In this document: piece after piece, positions 14,101 to 33,500 of the stretch
Layout: each line of letters begins with the position of its first letter
Position numbering within the stretch: position 1 is the stretch's first letter
NCBI GenBank assembly: GCA_018881555.1
Contig: JACAXG010000014.1
Location: 8,326,307-8,390,306 of the forward strand
DNA length: 64,000 bases
Source of the DNA: Amblyornis subalaris
Taxonomy: Eukaryota; Chordata; Aves; Passeriformes; Ptilonorhynchidae
Direction: 5' to 3'
Position numbers and translations under genes: made by a program
Notes under the pieces: model-generated
The model's database searches: none
Told to the model about the DNA's origin: nothing
Seen by the model: the letters and a program-made list of their open reading frames with translations, nothing else

Positions 14101-17100
14101 TTCTGGAGCCTGGGAGAAGATTCTAAAAATAGCTAATGGAAATTCATACTTAACATTTTATGATCTCAACTTCACTGTCTTTTAACAATGTTATTTAGTA
14201 ATGCTGATAAAAATAATCCCTGCCATTCAAAACAGCCAGAAGGGTTGTTGTTACACTTTGTAAAATATCATTACAAGGGTTAGCGGCTAACATGTTGTAA
14301 TAAAAATTTTGCAGGCCTGATTTATTCCGGCAAAGAGTCCTTGAGTTAAATGCTTCTGATGAGCGTGGAATACAAGTGATTCGGGAAAAAGTGAAGGCTT
14401 TTGCTCAGCTCACTGCCTCTGGAAGCCGTTCAGAGTAAGTGCTGGATCAAACCCCTCTTGCTTAGGACAAAGCATGTGCTTGTTTTTGTTTCTAATATAA
14501 ATGATGGGTCAGCACTGCCCAGAAGTTAGCAACACACAGTGCTTTGGCTGAGCTTTTACTTCATGGAATTTCACACTGGGGGTTTGAATACCCGGGAAGA
14601 TCTTTTACTGGTGCTGTTAGCATTGGAAGCAGACAGGGAAAACTCCACAAGATCAAGACTTCCAGGTTTGGTCATACATTGTGGCCTTTGCAGATGTTGT
14701 CTGACTACCATAGAAAAACTTACTTGGGTAAATCATGGTGAAAGTTACTTCCCTAATCCTTCTAATCTGCAGGAATTCATACATGAGTGTTAGTTTCTAA
14801 AAAGATTCTGTTGTTAGGTGAGGAGAAACCCAGTGCAGGTCAAGCCATATGTATGGACTGCGGAAAGCAGCAGGAAGAAACTGCTTGCCAGCACTGCCTG
14901 GCAAGAAATGGTCTTGTGTACTGAAATCAGTCTGTTGCAGTGTTCTTTGGAGTTTAGGGAATCAGGAAGCCTGTAAAAAGAAGAGCTACATTAGGTGTTA
15001 AAAGAAGAAAAGTCAGAGTATTTTAGAGGGCTTCTGCTGTATTCAAGTGTTGGTCTTTCTATAGGAACTCAGTCTCCCCCTTTATTATATATTAGTCTTT
15101 AGTCTAAAAATAGTTTTAAAAAGATGGAAGATGGAACCTCTGAATATGTTCTATTTATCAAGTATACATGCTTAAGTAAAATATGACTTGCTATTTGCAG
15201 TGATTTTTCTGTTTATGTTTTTTGTTGGTTTTTCTTCCTTGGTCTATATGTTGCATGTCTGCTGAATAACAGATTTCTAATTTTTCAGTGGTAAAATGTG
15301 TCCTCCTTTTAAAATTGTAATCCTGGATGAAGCAGACTCCATGACTTCAGCAGCCCAGGCAGCCTTAAGACGCACAATGGAAAAAGAGTCTAAAACAACA
15401 CGTTTCTGTCTTATTTGTAACTACATCAGCAGGTACATGTGGAATTTGTTGCTTATTTGGACTTGCTGTCTGTTTTGTAGTCTCTTTTTTTTTCCTTGCT
15501 TAGAAGTTGATATGTAGTTTTCACAGCTTTCAGTTAATGGAGATGTAGCTATGTGGATGCAAGACTGAAACAATACTTGGGTTTTACTTTTAATTTTTAC
15601 GATGTTGCAGTTTTAAGGTTTTTTAAACCTTTTCTGTCTTTATAGCTTTGTCTGTGAGAACTTGACCCGTGCATTCATTTACCACTTACCTTCCTTTCTT
15701 TCAGAATAATTGAACCTTTAACGTCTCGATGCTCCAAATTCCGCTTCAAGCCTTTGTCGGACAGTATCCAACAGCAGAGGCTGTTGGATGTTTCTGAGAA
15801 GGAGCATGTGAAAATCAGTAATGAGGTAACTTCATGGCTGCCATGTAATTTTATTGCTTAAGCCAGTGCATAATTGCATGGCAGCAAAAGAGGCCAAGTC
15901 AGCATACTTTTCCAGACTGCTCAATTGTATGAAATAAAACACATAAACTCATTTATTCTCCTTCCACAGATGAGACGAATTTTAAGTCGTCCTAAAACTA
16001 GAGAAATGTCCACCAAAGAAAACTGAAGCCACACTGTAGGGCTCTTTGTTCTCTGCTGAGTGTACTGGCATTAAACTGTACTTTTTTCTGAACTGCCAGC
16101 ACACATTTGTGTTAGTAGAGAGGCTGCTTTGTAACTTGTGTATTGTGCTTGGCTCTGACAATCTGCTTTAAGCACTACTCAATGTTTTAAAATAACTGTG
16201 CTGAAAAGGTGTACTGGATTTTAATTAACAGTGAGCGAGCATAGAACTTAGCATTTTCTGACATTATTTTTCAGGCAGTATCATACCTTGTGAAAGTGTC
16301 AGAAGGGGACTTAAGAAAAGCAATAACTTTTCTTCAAAGTGCCACTCGCTTAATGGGTGGGAAGGAGATCACAGAGAAGATAATCACTGAAATTGCTGGG
16401 GTAAGCTATGTCTTACAGTTTCTCCTGTAGTTACTCTGAAAAGCATTTTTGCTGCCTCTATCTACCATTGCTCAAAGTTTGATTAAAAAATTGTTTTATA
16501 CCCACTAGTATTGCAGCATGGTAGTGATACAGTATATCCATCAGAATTTTATACTGCCTGATTCTGTACACTTCTTACATAGCAAGTTTCTAACAACTAC
16601 TTCTGTAAGTCAGGGAAAACTGTAAAATAGTTTTGTAATTCAAACTGAAGTTGAAATAGTCTGCCCATAAACGTGTTGCCTTTTGTGAGAGAGTAGAGTA
16701 GAACATCTTTTTGGTGCNTTTATATATATGCGTGTGTGTTTGTATAAGTAGATAATTGCAGTATTGGTCTGGAAGCACCACAGAGGAATTACTTTCAGTA
16801 GCAGCTCATTTTCATCTTAATGTTCACAGTGACAGTGTCCCTCCAAGGATCTGTGTAGATCTTGCTTTTTAATGAAACAGCAGTCGTTTATTCTAGGATG
16901 ACATGGGTAATACTGAGAGGGACAGGAGAAACCTGATAGGAAATGCATTTAGTAAAACCTGTGTGAAGGTGTTCCTATAGCAACAAAACACCCTTGAAGA
17001 AGGAAATGTGAGATTAGGAGTTGAAGAGCTGAAAAGTAATCGGGCTTTATGATGGATGTACTTCCCATGAAGGTGCTGCCATCATAGCTAATTGTAAGTG

Positions 17101-20014
17101 TTGGGAGGTTCTCACTTTGATGAAACCACAGGCAATTGCTGCTGTGCAGAGTTTTACAGAACAGTTTTAAACAATTTTCACGGTGAAGTCATTGTTCAGN
17201 TTTGTGTATCTGTAAAGCAGTTGATATCTGAATAGATACCAGATAACTGAAACCTGGCAGAGGTTGACTAGTGATAGGAAAGAGAAGCATGAAATTCCAT
17301 TATTGAATGAATAATTTTTGTTTAAACCAAAGGAACCCAACTTTGTCTTCATAAAAATTGGAGTTCTGGGTCATACACAACTTCTGTGACCCTGGAGTGA
17401 CCTTAATACAAAAGATTAATAAAGAAGCTTTGAAACTAAACTGTCCAGGCAACTAACAGGAATGACAATGAGTAGAGGGGAAAATGGGCAGCTCTTCCCT
17501 GCACAGAGTGAAATAATGGCATTTGTCAACTTTTTTGCTTTTGAGATATTGTCTGATCTTGTTGCATTGGGCTTTTTTTGGATGTCCTTGGTGTGTCACT
17601 GGAAATAAAACTGATTTGCTGTGTTGTTTAGGTGCAGAATGGTATAGAAAGCATTGACTGATCTAATTGTTGAAGTATGTCCTCTACTTAGTGTCCTGAA
17701 TAAGCAGTTGTGTGTTGGATTTATGAAGGTGACTTTGACAATCTATTGTCATNATATGGTTTTTGTTTTAATATCACCAGTATAGGACAAACATCACAGC
17801 CTAGCTCTCACTTTTAAAATTTAGTCTGTCTTATAGACTTGCTTGAAGTGGTTGGGTGTGTAGAGGAATGAAATCCTGAAATGGCTTCTGCCACAAACAG
17901 TTTGTTACCGTGAGCACCAACACCAATTTTAAGTTTACAAAGTTGAAATTAAGAAATGTCACTTCTTGTTACAGGTCATCCCTAAAGAAACAATTGATGA
18001 ACTGCTCTTGGGCTGCCAGAGTGGTTCCTTTGAGAAACTGGAAACACTGGCAAAGGTAGAGTTCTCTTGGTGCTTAGCCTGGATACTTCTCTTGGTCACA
18101 GCCATATGAATCCTTTATTGCTGGGCTGCAGCTGAAGAACGTTTGGCCTCAGTCAGTTTGGATGCACATTTCAGGAAGTGTCAGTTAGGACTCCAGTCCT
18201 TCTCTTCTGAGGAAGAGCTGTCAAAGCTGCAAATAAATTTCCCTACCAATGTGACTCTGGCTTTCTCCTGAGTTAAACTGTGGAGCTGTTCAGCTGAATT
18301 AGGCAGGGTAGGAATTCCTAGTGAGACACTGGGCTTAGGCCTTTAGAACTGTCTCTTCAGTGGACTGGACTAGTCACCTTCTTCATTACTTGGAAGCTGT
18401 GTTAGTTGAGAAGTATCTGAATAAAACTGTAAAGCATGGGATTGGATTTTGCTGTACAGAAAAATAAGGTTGCACCAACTCTATTTCTATTTTCATAAAC
18501 TTCTCTCTCCCTAAATGGCTTCACTGACCACTGTTCTCAATACTTGATGTTTTTGTAACAGGACACTACTGATTTTTTTTTAAGCTATCTTTAGTTGCCA
18601 TGGGTTTTATTTTATTTTATTAAAAAGGCTTTGCCCTTACAGATCTCTCTATGCCCGAGACCAGCAATGACCAGATGAAGAAAATAAATCAAAGGAGGTG
18701 GCCCTTTAAAATGTGGAGGCTGTGAAACTGCCACATGATGCTGTGGATGCCAAGCTCTCCTAATTTTAGAATAGGATTGGACAGGTTCACTGGAGGTTGT
18801 TAAATGTTTAAAATGTCTCTTGAATTTCCCAAGATGTAAATTATNAGAAGCTGGAACAATGTTTGGACAAAACTACTGCTCTGTGCCTGCCTTGCTCATG
18901 CAGCCTTTCCAAGGTGCTCACGTTGGGTCACTTGGGCAGGATGCAGGGCAGGGCTGTACACAAGCTNCTGAACTGTCCTCTAGAATGTACAAGTTCCATG
19001 CTAAATTTCAGTGCAGTCTGTCAGTTCAGACAAAATTTTTCAAGATTGTTTTTCCAGTTCATGGTGTTTCTGCTGCTGAATTACTTCCATGTTCCTCCTC
19101 CCTGTGCAGAATCTCATCAATGAGGGGTTTGCTGTTGCTCAGCTTGTAAACCAGCTGCATGACAGGGTCGTGGAGAGCGAGGATTACAGCGACAAGCAGA
19201 AGTCTGCCATAGCTGAGAAACTTGCGGTAAGTCCAGCTTGAGTTAAAAAAACAAAACACATTAATCTCCACAGATTAATTTTTGTTTCCACAGTGTCTCC
19301 CAAGAAGTACATGATGATTTGATTTTTTTGTTCCAAATGTTTGTTGTTAGAATCTAAATTTTTCTCCTGAGAAATTTCATGAGAAGGAATTGAAATTCAG
19401 TTAAGTGAATTATTATCCATATTATGTTGTTCTGATGGGATTTGATCAACAGGTTTGTGAGTTTGGCTATTTTGGGTTATTTAATATAAGGTGGGAGGGA
19501 AAATTAAGATGAGAATCAGCACTTTAAAAGAGTTAGAAGCTGCAACATTCAAGTTTTTGTCCTGATGCATAAAATATGCCTTTCCAAAAAAGTTCATTAA
19601 CTTGTTAAATTTCGACAAAGAAGAAAAGCCAGCTGTGATGGAGGTTTTGCTAAACTCAGTGCAGTCAGGCAGATGGTGTAGAGGCCCTGCAGTGCTGCTC
19701 CTGGCAGGGGGGTGCAGAGCCAATGGCGCATCCCGTTGTAGGCTGGAGAGCTCATTGTTCCCAGTCCAGTACGAGGAGGGTGTGATGTGTGACTGCTGAA
19801 GAAATCTCTGTTAAGTAAACAGCTGGCAAACTTATTGTCCTCCATTGTACCCCAAGCCACAGCNGCCTTGGGCACCACCATTTTTTAGAGGGTTTTACCT
19901 TCTCTCTTCTGTCTGCAGGAGGTGGACAAATGCCTGGCAGACGGTGCTGATGAGTTCTTGCAGCTGATGAGTCTCTGTGCCCTGGTGATGCAGCAGCTCA
20001 CACAGAACACCTGA
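7934..20014 (+). CDS. RFC4: Replication factor C subunit 4 (clamp loader), ten coding exons
   Basis: RFC4 is one of the small AAA+ subunits of the RFC complex, which opens PCNA and loads it on primed DNA in the nucleus. Coding exons: 7934-8058, 8645-8723, 13062-13141, 14315-14434, 15289-15432, 15705-15825, 16275-16400, 17975-18055, 19110-19226, 19919-20014. They join in frame to 362 residues (human has 363), all with GT-AG introns. Visible motifs are the RFC box start WVEKYRPK, Walker A GPPGTGKT at about 76-83, Walker B LDEAD at 147-151, and the SRC arginine-finger motif at 190-192. The ATG gives MQAFLKG, the same start as human. The C-terminal collar domain is complete. Intron 2 is the largest (about 4.3 kb). 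The gene converges on EIF4A2. Identity is near certain; the exact 5' UTR is unknown. Confidence 0.97.
15970..16026 (+). other. Possible alternative terminal exon of RFC4
   Basis: A good acceptor (pyrimidine tract then cacag) precedes 15970. The frame that continues from exon 6 stays open for 18 codons and stops with TGA at 16024-16026. An ATTAAA signal follows at 16070-16075. Use of this exon would give a 241-residue protein without the collar domain. This rests only on sequence signals and may be chance. Confidence 0.25.
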
Positions 20015-20090
20015 CTCCTCCAGCAGCCCTCTATTCCGCGGGTGGCTGGGGCTGAGAGCAGGGACCTGTGTATTTTGTACTGGTTTTTGC

Positions 20091-20096
20091 AATAAA
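20091..20096 (+). terminator. RFC4: RFC4 polyadenylation signal AATAAA
   Basis: A canonical AATAAA lies 77 bases after the RFC4 stop codon, giving a short 3' UTR of roughly 100 bases. Confidence 0.85.
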
Positions 20097-20114
20097 AGGA
20101 CTGCTCTGCAGTTG

Positions 20115-21010
20115 GAAAAGCTCGGGCTCAAATATTTGATTCAATTTTTTTACACTGGGTAAAGAGAGGAGTCAATAATGCTCCTAGTGTGCAGTTCTTT
20201 GTTGTGCACTTATACATGGAAACATCAATGTATCAAAAATGAGCATCTACATACTAAAGTCATCAGGGGCAGGTGCAGACAGAAGGGATGTTGTGCCTTT
20301 CAGCCCACGTTGATTTGGCAAAATGATCACATCCCTACTGAACACAGCTCCTGAGGGAGCACATCCCCTGCCACAAACTAGCTTGTATCTGAGCCTTTAG
20401 GATTCAACCTTGCAAAAATCACTTCCTGGTAAACATATTGCAACTTTCATTTCACTCAAGCTACCTAAGAAAAAATGTGCAATGAAGGGCAAGTCATGTT
20501 CTATAGATGTTACTTAGATTTGCTATCATCTCCATTCTTGCCCACAAACCCAGTTTTAAAGCTGTGACCTGGATAAACACCACAGCTCCCAGTGGTGGTT
20601 GAGCAGCTTTGGGACACATCCTTTCAAAGATGCTGCTTTGACCACCTGGTCCCACCTTCCTGAGTATTTCGGGGGGGGGGGGGGAAAAAGGNGCCCTTGG
20701 ACAGCTGTTAAGCACAAATGATGCAGTGCAGTGAGCTTTTTCATCAAGGCAGCACTGATTATTAAGTGAGCCATATTCTCCTCTGATGAAAGGGTGTTTC
20801 AGTATTAAGGACACAGTTCCAGCACCCCAGAGCAGCATCACCCAGGAACAGACTGGCACGTGAAATTCACCCTGTACTAAGTCTAGAAACACACCTGCAA
20901 TTTATGACCAAGGACAGGAGGTTGGACACAAGCACAAAGCTGCCACCTGAGACAGAGCAGGTTTGGTGTCACCCTCCCCTCAACCCAAGAAGCAACTATT
21001 TACAATTTAA
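20115..21010. other. Short intergenic gap between convergent RFC4 and EIF4A2
   Basis: It separates the predicted 3' ends of the two genes. It contains no recognised gene. The notable feature is a run of 14 G at 20671-20684. Confidence 0.6.
20671..20684 (+). repeat. G14 homopolymer
   Basis: Fourteen consecutive G are followed by AAAAAGG and an N at 20692. The tract could form a G-quadruplex and is also a likely sequencing-error site. Confidence 0.9.
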
Positions 21011-21026
21011 GTGAATATAGAAGTAT

Positions 21027-21032
21027 TTTATT
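21027..21032 (-). terminator. EIF4A2: EIF4A2 distal polyadenylation signal
   Basis: AATAAA on the minus strand lies about 640 bases past the EIF4A2 stop. It is the most distal signal seen before the intergenic gap. Confidence 0.6.
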
Positions 21033-21170
21033 GAACATTCAAACTTCATTAAGACATGTGCAATATGGCAAATTTTACTGGGTTTAACCCTAACTAAGAC
21101 AATAGTATGATTGCTTGCTTGCTGGGGCTTAGCAACAGGGTCCAGATCACACTTACCACTAATTAAATAC

Positions 21171-21176
21171 TTTATT
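21171..21176 (-). terminator. EIF4A2: EIF4A2 proximal alternative polyadenylation signal
   Basis: A second minus-strand AATAAA lies about 500 bases past the stop. It suggests alternative 3' UTR lengths. Confidence 0.5.
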
Positions 21177-21673
21177 GAATAAATACATATGAAACAAAAA
21201 TGCATTTTAATGCTCTTATAAAAGTTTAGAGATTTTGAAAGGCCTTTCCAATTTAATCTGAGGTGTAAGTACATACAATAAAGGAAGGTAGGCTAGTTTA
21301 ACATAATTGGCTGACTTTATACAGCACTTATATCTTTTAGTCCATAAGTAAATTATTAAATGATAAAGAACATCTAATACAACCACTTCTATGGAACTAG
21401 GAAATAAATTTCTAATAAAGAAAAAATTTACAGACCCCATGACTTTCCACCCAACCCCAACAGTCTAACCCTAAAGTGGACAAAGCCAATGGCTTTCCCC
21501 ACAAGAGCTCACGACAGAAAGTCGCTTCTCTTATCAAAAATCTGTATTTCTGATCCGTAATGAGCATTGAGACAAGATTCAATATATCCCCAGAGAAAGA
21601 AGCACAATGCGCGTTGTGAATCGCCTATTCAGCAACAGCGAGCACTGGATTCACAACCACCTCATCCCGGGGA

Positions 21674-27722
<6,049 letters not shown>

Positions 27723-27750
27723 GTTCCGATCACCAGCTCTGTCCTCAACT

Positions 27751-27757
27751 GAAAAGG
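27751..27757 (-). promoter_or_regulatory. Putative EIF4A2 start site with TOP-like tract
   Basis: On the minus strand CCTTTTC lies about 30 bases downstream of the TATA box, where transcription is expected to begin. A cap-adjacent C plus pyrimidines (5' TOP) marks mRNAs controlled by mTOR. The 5' UTR would be only about 35 bases. Confidence 0.5.
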
Positions 27758-27779
27758 CAAGCCCTCCGCGGCGCCCGCC

Positions 27780-27786
27780 TTATATA
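27780..27786 (-). promoter_or_regulatory. EIF4A2 TATA box
   Basis: The minus strand reads GGGCGGGTATATAAGG, a TATA box beside a GC box, about 60 bases upstream of the ATG. Confidence 0.75.
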
Positions 27787-30700
27787 CCCGCCCCGCTGGC
27801 GGACTCGTTGCGCTCTGCTCTGCGCATGGATATACACTCCACACCACAGGCAAAAAGGCACGAATCTCCCCGGATTGAGCCCAGTTTCCCAAAAGATTCC
27901 CGTCAGGCGACTGTTTGAATTAATTGGAAGGTTGTTTCTGAGCCACTCGGGGCTACGAGGTTAGATGGAACATGGAACTACTTTTTTCCTCATAGCGCGG
28001 AAGGATATTGCACCATTGAGTGCGTCACAGCGCCCCACTCCTTCCTCCCTCTGCCTCCCCCTCCCCCCGCGCGCACGGGGTTTCCTGGGCCGGCCCCTGC
28101 TGCAGCGCGGGGCGGGAAGGGGCAATGGCGGCGCCGGCGCGGCCTGGCCGGGGGGACACCGAGCGGCCCTGCGGCAGCGGCCGGGGCGGCGCAGCGACCC
28201 CTTGTCGTGGCCGCGTTTCCCCTGCCGTGTTGGTTATTTTTAAAGCCCCGGAGTCGGGGAATGGCAGAGGAGAAAGCAAGAGCCGTCCTCGGGCGGGGGC
28301 AGGCGGCCGCGCATCCGCCCCATCCGCACACAGAAATGGCTTCCGCCTCTTCCTCCTCCCTGACAGGCGAAACACACCCCGAGCTCTCCCCCCGCTTGCA
28401 TGGGGCCGCTTTGGTCCTGAGGGGGTAGCGCTGGCAACTCATGGAGAGGCCGCGAGGCTATGGGGGCAGATGGAGGTGCCTGTGAGGGCTCCCTGCACCT
28501 CGGCCCCGGGCTGACGCCCAGTGCAGGCCGGCGGGCCTGTGGCTGAATCCCGCAAATTTGTCCCGAGGCGTTAAGGGTGGATCACTCCTGAAAGGGATGC
28601 AGGAGTGTTTGTAGGAGACGGGTTAGGTGGTCCTCGGGGTTCTGTTGAAAGCACGGTGCTGTGATGTGCTGCAGGTCGCAGTACAGCGGTGTTCAGGAAA
28701 AATACTGTCAAGAGTGATTTAAAGGTTAGTGCATTCCAAAATAAAGCACTAAGAGAACTGTTACTGTGCAAACTGATACCACAATCATGCCCAACGCTTT
28801 CATACTGTGGTAGAAAAAATATCGATAATTTTAATGCTCTTCTCAGGTTTCACAATAATCTGTTCATCAGTATTTTTTTATGTAGGCAAGTAATATAGCT
28901 TGTAAGCAATAATTTTGCTCCAACTTTAATGGGTTCATGTGTATCACTTCTCAAACCTGTTTCCATAGTGATTATATATGAACAAATGGAGGCAGTGCTT
29001 GAAAAACTCGACCCTTTACTTGTCTAGAATGTTGTAAATTGTCTAGAACCATCTAGAATATCCATAAAGGGAATCTCTCAAACACTGTATATACATTAAG
29101 TCTTCCTATGGTAGCATCTGCTTGGGCAATATTATCTGTAGGAATAATACAACCTACCACTATGCCAGCAAAATTATATAAATACAGCTCCACTGTGAAC
29201 CCACCCTAATGCTCTCAAGTTTTGTCCATTCATGTTGGGTAGAAAATATTGAGGATACTTCCCGTGTTTGCAGTTCAGACAGACGCATAACAATAGCCAG
29301 AGGCCTTTTAAATGAATGATGCCAGCTTGCGTGGGCTACTAACCTCTGGTTGTAAAACAAACGGGATGGACTGAAGAAAAAATATGAACACAGGTTTGGG
29401 CTGGCACAGTTAGATCTCCCACTAAAGTGACTTTGAGTCTAAATGGAGAAATAACACTACTGAATATTTGTTAAGGATCTTGAATATTTATTAAGAAAGC
29501 TGTTGAATCTGATTTGCTGAATATTTTTTATTTAAATACTGCATTTAAGTCTTAGTATATTTGCAAACCTGAGAGGAAAAGATTTCTGGACATGTGGGAA
29601 TTCCAGGAAGGTAAGTCATCATTCTTCACAGACTTGAATTGGCATCTCAGAAACAAGTGTCTACTTTATCTTTTCCAATAAAGAAATTGGCGTCATTTCA
29701 GATTACCTATGTATTCAGATCACTTTGAGAGTTCAGATTTGACAATAGTTTTTCAGTAATAAGGCTTTCCTGGCTTTCTTTAAGGAGACACTCTTCTCAT
29801 TGCTCTACCTTGCTGCACCTCTTGTTTTACTACGCTTGGCCAAACTTCATTCTGTTAAAAAAAAAAAAAAAATGCCCAGAAAATGTTTTTTTTTTNATTA
29901 ATATCTTCAATCAAGGGACAATTTAAAAAATTGATATTGTTATTTACTGTCTAAAATAATGGGGAGTCTCTTGATCAGATGCCAAGATTTCTTGGCATTA
30001 GGCAACTACAAGGCCAAACAGTGCTGCCTCCTTCCGAGCTCCTGATCACTGGCCATTATTGAGGAGCTTGAAACTTCTGTGTCTGAGGATTTTGTTCATT
30101 TCTTATTTGCCTGATACTTAAATATAAAGAAAAGCCTGTGAGCATATTGGTATCTGCTGTCACGTGGTACTGGCAGAGTTTGGCAGAGTTCAACTGATCG
30201 AATTATTTGGTCATGTTATTAGCTCTGGTTCGTGGTTATTTTAATGCAGTGACAGTCCTCGGTCCAGTGGCCCCTTGGCAGATGCTCTATTTGCCTTAAG
30301 TATTGTATGACTGGAATGATGAAAGTATGATTTAAGAAAGAAATCATCAGTCCCTGCATGAAAGGCATTTATTTGTATGAACGTTGCACATCAAGTTATA
30401 TGAGCAAAGGAACCCAGTGTTTCTTCCTGTGGAAATCATGGACTTCTTTTACCAAATGAAAAGATGAAAGAAATTTTGTTTCATTAACTTCAAGCAAATG
30501 GTTGGAAACACAGAATCAGTCTTCTCTTTCTGTGAAACAAGATAGCAGATACCCAGGCTTCTTGTACTACCAGTGACCCCTGACTGTACTAGGGGGAAAA
30601 AATTCTACATCTTATACCATTTAAAACCCTTTAAATTGTTCATACATTGTGTACAATGTATGAGAAATCTCTTTGGTTACAGGCAAACAGCCATTTCATG

Positions 30701-33394
30701 TGACTTCATATCTACTTTGTGTATTTTTAGGGTAGTTATGGTGTTAGCCACACTCTGCCTGGAATTACTTGTGTTCTGAACATGAAACATCATAGTGAGG
30801 GGTACCAAAAGGTCAGATCTTGTCACTGACCAAAGTCTTTGAATGACACTGGGATTCCTCATGGTCCCCTGGCTTTAAATCTGTTTCAGCTTTCTAGAGC
30901 AGCCTCAACTGAAAACTTGATCTCCGAGGACCGGGTTTATGTTGTCATCAGGCAGAACAGATACCAAGAAGACACTAAATAATGTGTCTGCGCTACTAAA
31001 GATAGGATCCATGGCCACATATATAAATGCACCTAATGTACTTCAGTAGGTGTTTCCCAAAAAGACAATCCCAGTGAATCATGAGCTCTTTAGTGAGAGT
31101 GAACATAATTATACATTTATTAACAGGGGTAACAGATGGACTAGCTGGTTTAGCAGCTGGGTTTCCAGTGATTATTCATGCAGATTGAAGTAAGGAATGA
31201 CGTATCTAAAGAAAGCAGTAGGAGCTGACACCTCCTGAAACTGAGCTCCAGTTGAGCAATCCCTGCTCACCAATATTCTGGCAAAGGTGATAGCACTGGG
31301 AAATCTCAGAAATGTGCTTTTAGAAATCCTATAGCATGGTTTGAATTTGAAATGAAACTCAGGTACTTCACAGGAAACCTGCAAGATCCCAGAGTTCTTT
31401 TCCTTCATTTATAAGTCTGGTGCAAGAGTTCAGACTGTGTTATTTGATTGTCATGACTAGCAGGGCAAGGAAGGTTGATGGTAAACAGACAGTTTGCTCA
31501 CAGTAGGTCATGTTAAGGATCAAGATGATTTGTTAGGGTGTTGTTAGCAAGAAGTAATGTTTTTCAGTTCATCAGTCCCAAAGGATCCTGCCTAAACAAA
31601 AGCACGCTTCCTCAGATGTGGGAGTGGATAGGAAAGACTCTGGAAAATCTCCAAGAGAGAAAGAAAGTCCAAATTCCTGGAGTCCCGTGCTTGATGTTTA
31701 AATGCAGTCAGGGTTTCATTAATGCTAACATGCGGTTTTGGTCATTCCACTGAAACTACAGTTTAAGCAAACTAAAAAATAAGAATTTATAGGATGCAAT
31801 GTTTTTAATGGACCGAGCATGCTGGCTTGGTATTCTGTAGTATCTCAGTGTAATCTGAAATGCACATTATGATGACTTTAGTACATNGGGCTCCTAGGCT
31901 TGCTTTGTCATCCTTTTTTAAAAGTTATTTTACAACTTTGTTTTGTTTTGACAGATATTTCTTGTCTTTGTAACGNTAGTTAAACTGGTGTGAAATCTCA
32001 AAGATGTCCCTGTTGAGTGAATTGAAAGTACATCCAGAATTTCCTCTCCCAGTCAAAGTTCTGTCTCACTGAACAGTTGTGCACTAGGCCAATAAGGAGC
32101 ATACTCAAAGATGCTTAAATTGCTTATGTGCCAAGCACTATGGAAAGCCAGTGGGATTTAAACTGCTTTGGTTGATTTANTTGTCCCACATGCTGTTCTG
32201 TTCGAGATATTCAGGCTTGTGCAGAGGATGTGGGACGGATGGGACCTTTTGCTGGCCAGCTGACTCACTTNTCTGAAATGTGTGCGGGGTGGTTTGTGGC
32301 TTGTGCTTCTTAATTGCTTGGAACACACATCTCCAAGGAGTGTTCCTGCTTCAGTTTTGCATATTTTTTTTTCTTAGCCAAAGTTCTCTCATTCTCAGTT
32401 AGATTTTTTTTCTTGATTATATTAATTTCTTAAATTGTGTAAGACTAATTTCTTCTTGTTTGTTTCTCTTTTTTTAAAGAAACAACAAAGTTGTGTGAAT
32501 TTAATCTTTCAGGTTATTCATTCATTAATTCATCTCCTCTTAGAGTTTGGAGCTTAAATGCAGACTCGTAGTGACCTTCCTGCCTTCAGAGGTTTGAAGT
32601 TATCTTTTAGGTATTTCTTATTCTATAATAAGGAAGTTCTCTCTGAATTTTTGAGAAAGATGGTTTTTGTACAGTGGGACTGTTCTTGTCAACTGCTGCT
32701 GAAAGGAAGTGGCAGAAGTGTTCTGGGCCCTCAGAGGAACCTTGGGTTCTCAGCCCTGTCTCAGAGGGTCAAAAAATGTAAAGAACTAAGGGAAGTTAAA
32801 TACTACCTATTTTTGTAGTGTGTATGTATAGTTTCATTCAGTAGCCTTTGAATTTGTGAAAAATTTCCGTTTGACTTTGGTTAGGATTACGTTACTCTTC
32901 TAATGAAAACTAGAGTTAATTCTAAAAAATCAGTATTTCATTTCTTAGTTGAAGTATTTAAATTACTCTTAATTCTTTAAATGAATGTAAAGTAAGAAAA
33001 CTATAATATGGAATCACTTACGGTGGTCTTGTAATTTTAGTAACAATTCTGGTAGTAAGAAGAATGTTGGCACAATAAAATCTTAACCCAAATACTTGAA
33101 ACAGAAATACGCTTTTCTTTCTATGATTTTTGCAGTCATCCAGTCCTCTGCATGCTATAAAACTCAATAATTACAGTTTTAGGTCTTGAATGTTCTTCTT
33201 GATTGAGCAATTAGGTTCTTTGTTTCCAAGTTTTCAAGGTTTGTAGTCAAGCCCAGGACATGAAATTGGTTTAGCTCTGTTCTCTGTTGTGTTAAGGACT
33301 CCTAGTGTGACCACAGTCTGTAATTTTAGCACTAGAATTGAGCAGATGATATTTATTAGAGACTTGCCATTGACTTTTACTGGAATGAGAGCTC

Positions 33395-33500
33395 TCTTTG
33401 CACTTCAGTTTTCTCCTCTGTAAAGCGGGGGTGATAGTATTTGCCCCAGAGGTTATGTGTAGGCAAATCCTTGAAAAATGTGGGGATCAGTAATGGGAGG
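33395..33500 (+). repeat. MIR-like SINE relic
   Basis: The run CTTCAGTTTTCTCCTCTGTAA followed by a G-rich then TGATAGTA stretch and GAGGTTATGTGTAGG follows the order of the amniote MIR core (cagtttcctcatctgtaaaatggg...). It is strongly diverged, consistent with an ancient copy. Confidence 0.6.

Noticed and set aside
19481..19881. Short open frames in the last intron of RFC4
   Set aside because: No splice signals or homology join them to RFC4 exons 9 and 10, which connect in frame without them.
28020..28514. 164-codon plus-strand open frame in the CpG-rich flank
   Set aside because: CpG-rich DNA rarely contains stops by chance, and the opposite strand is open as well. The composition is Ala/Arg/Gly/Pro-rich with no domain.
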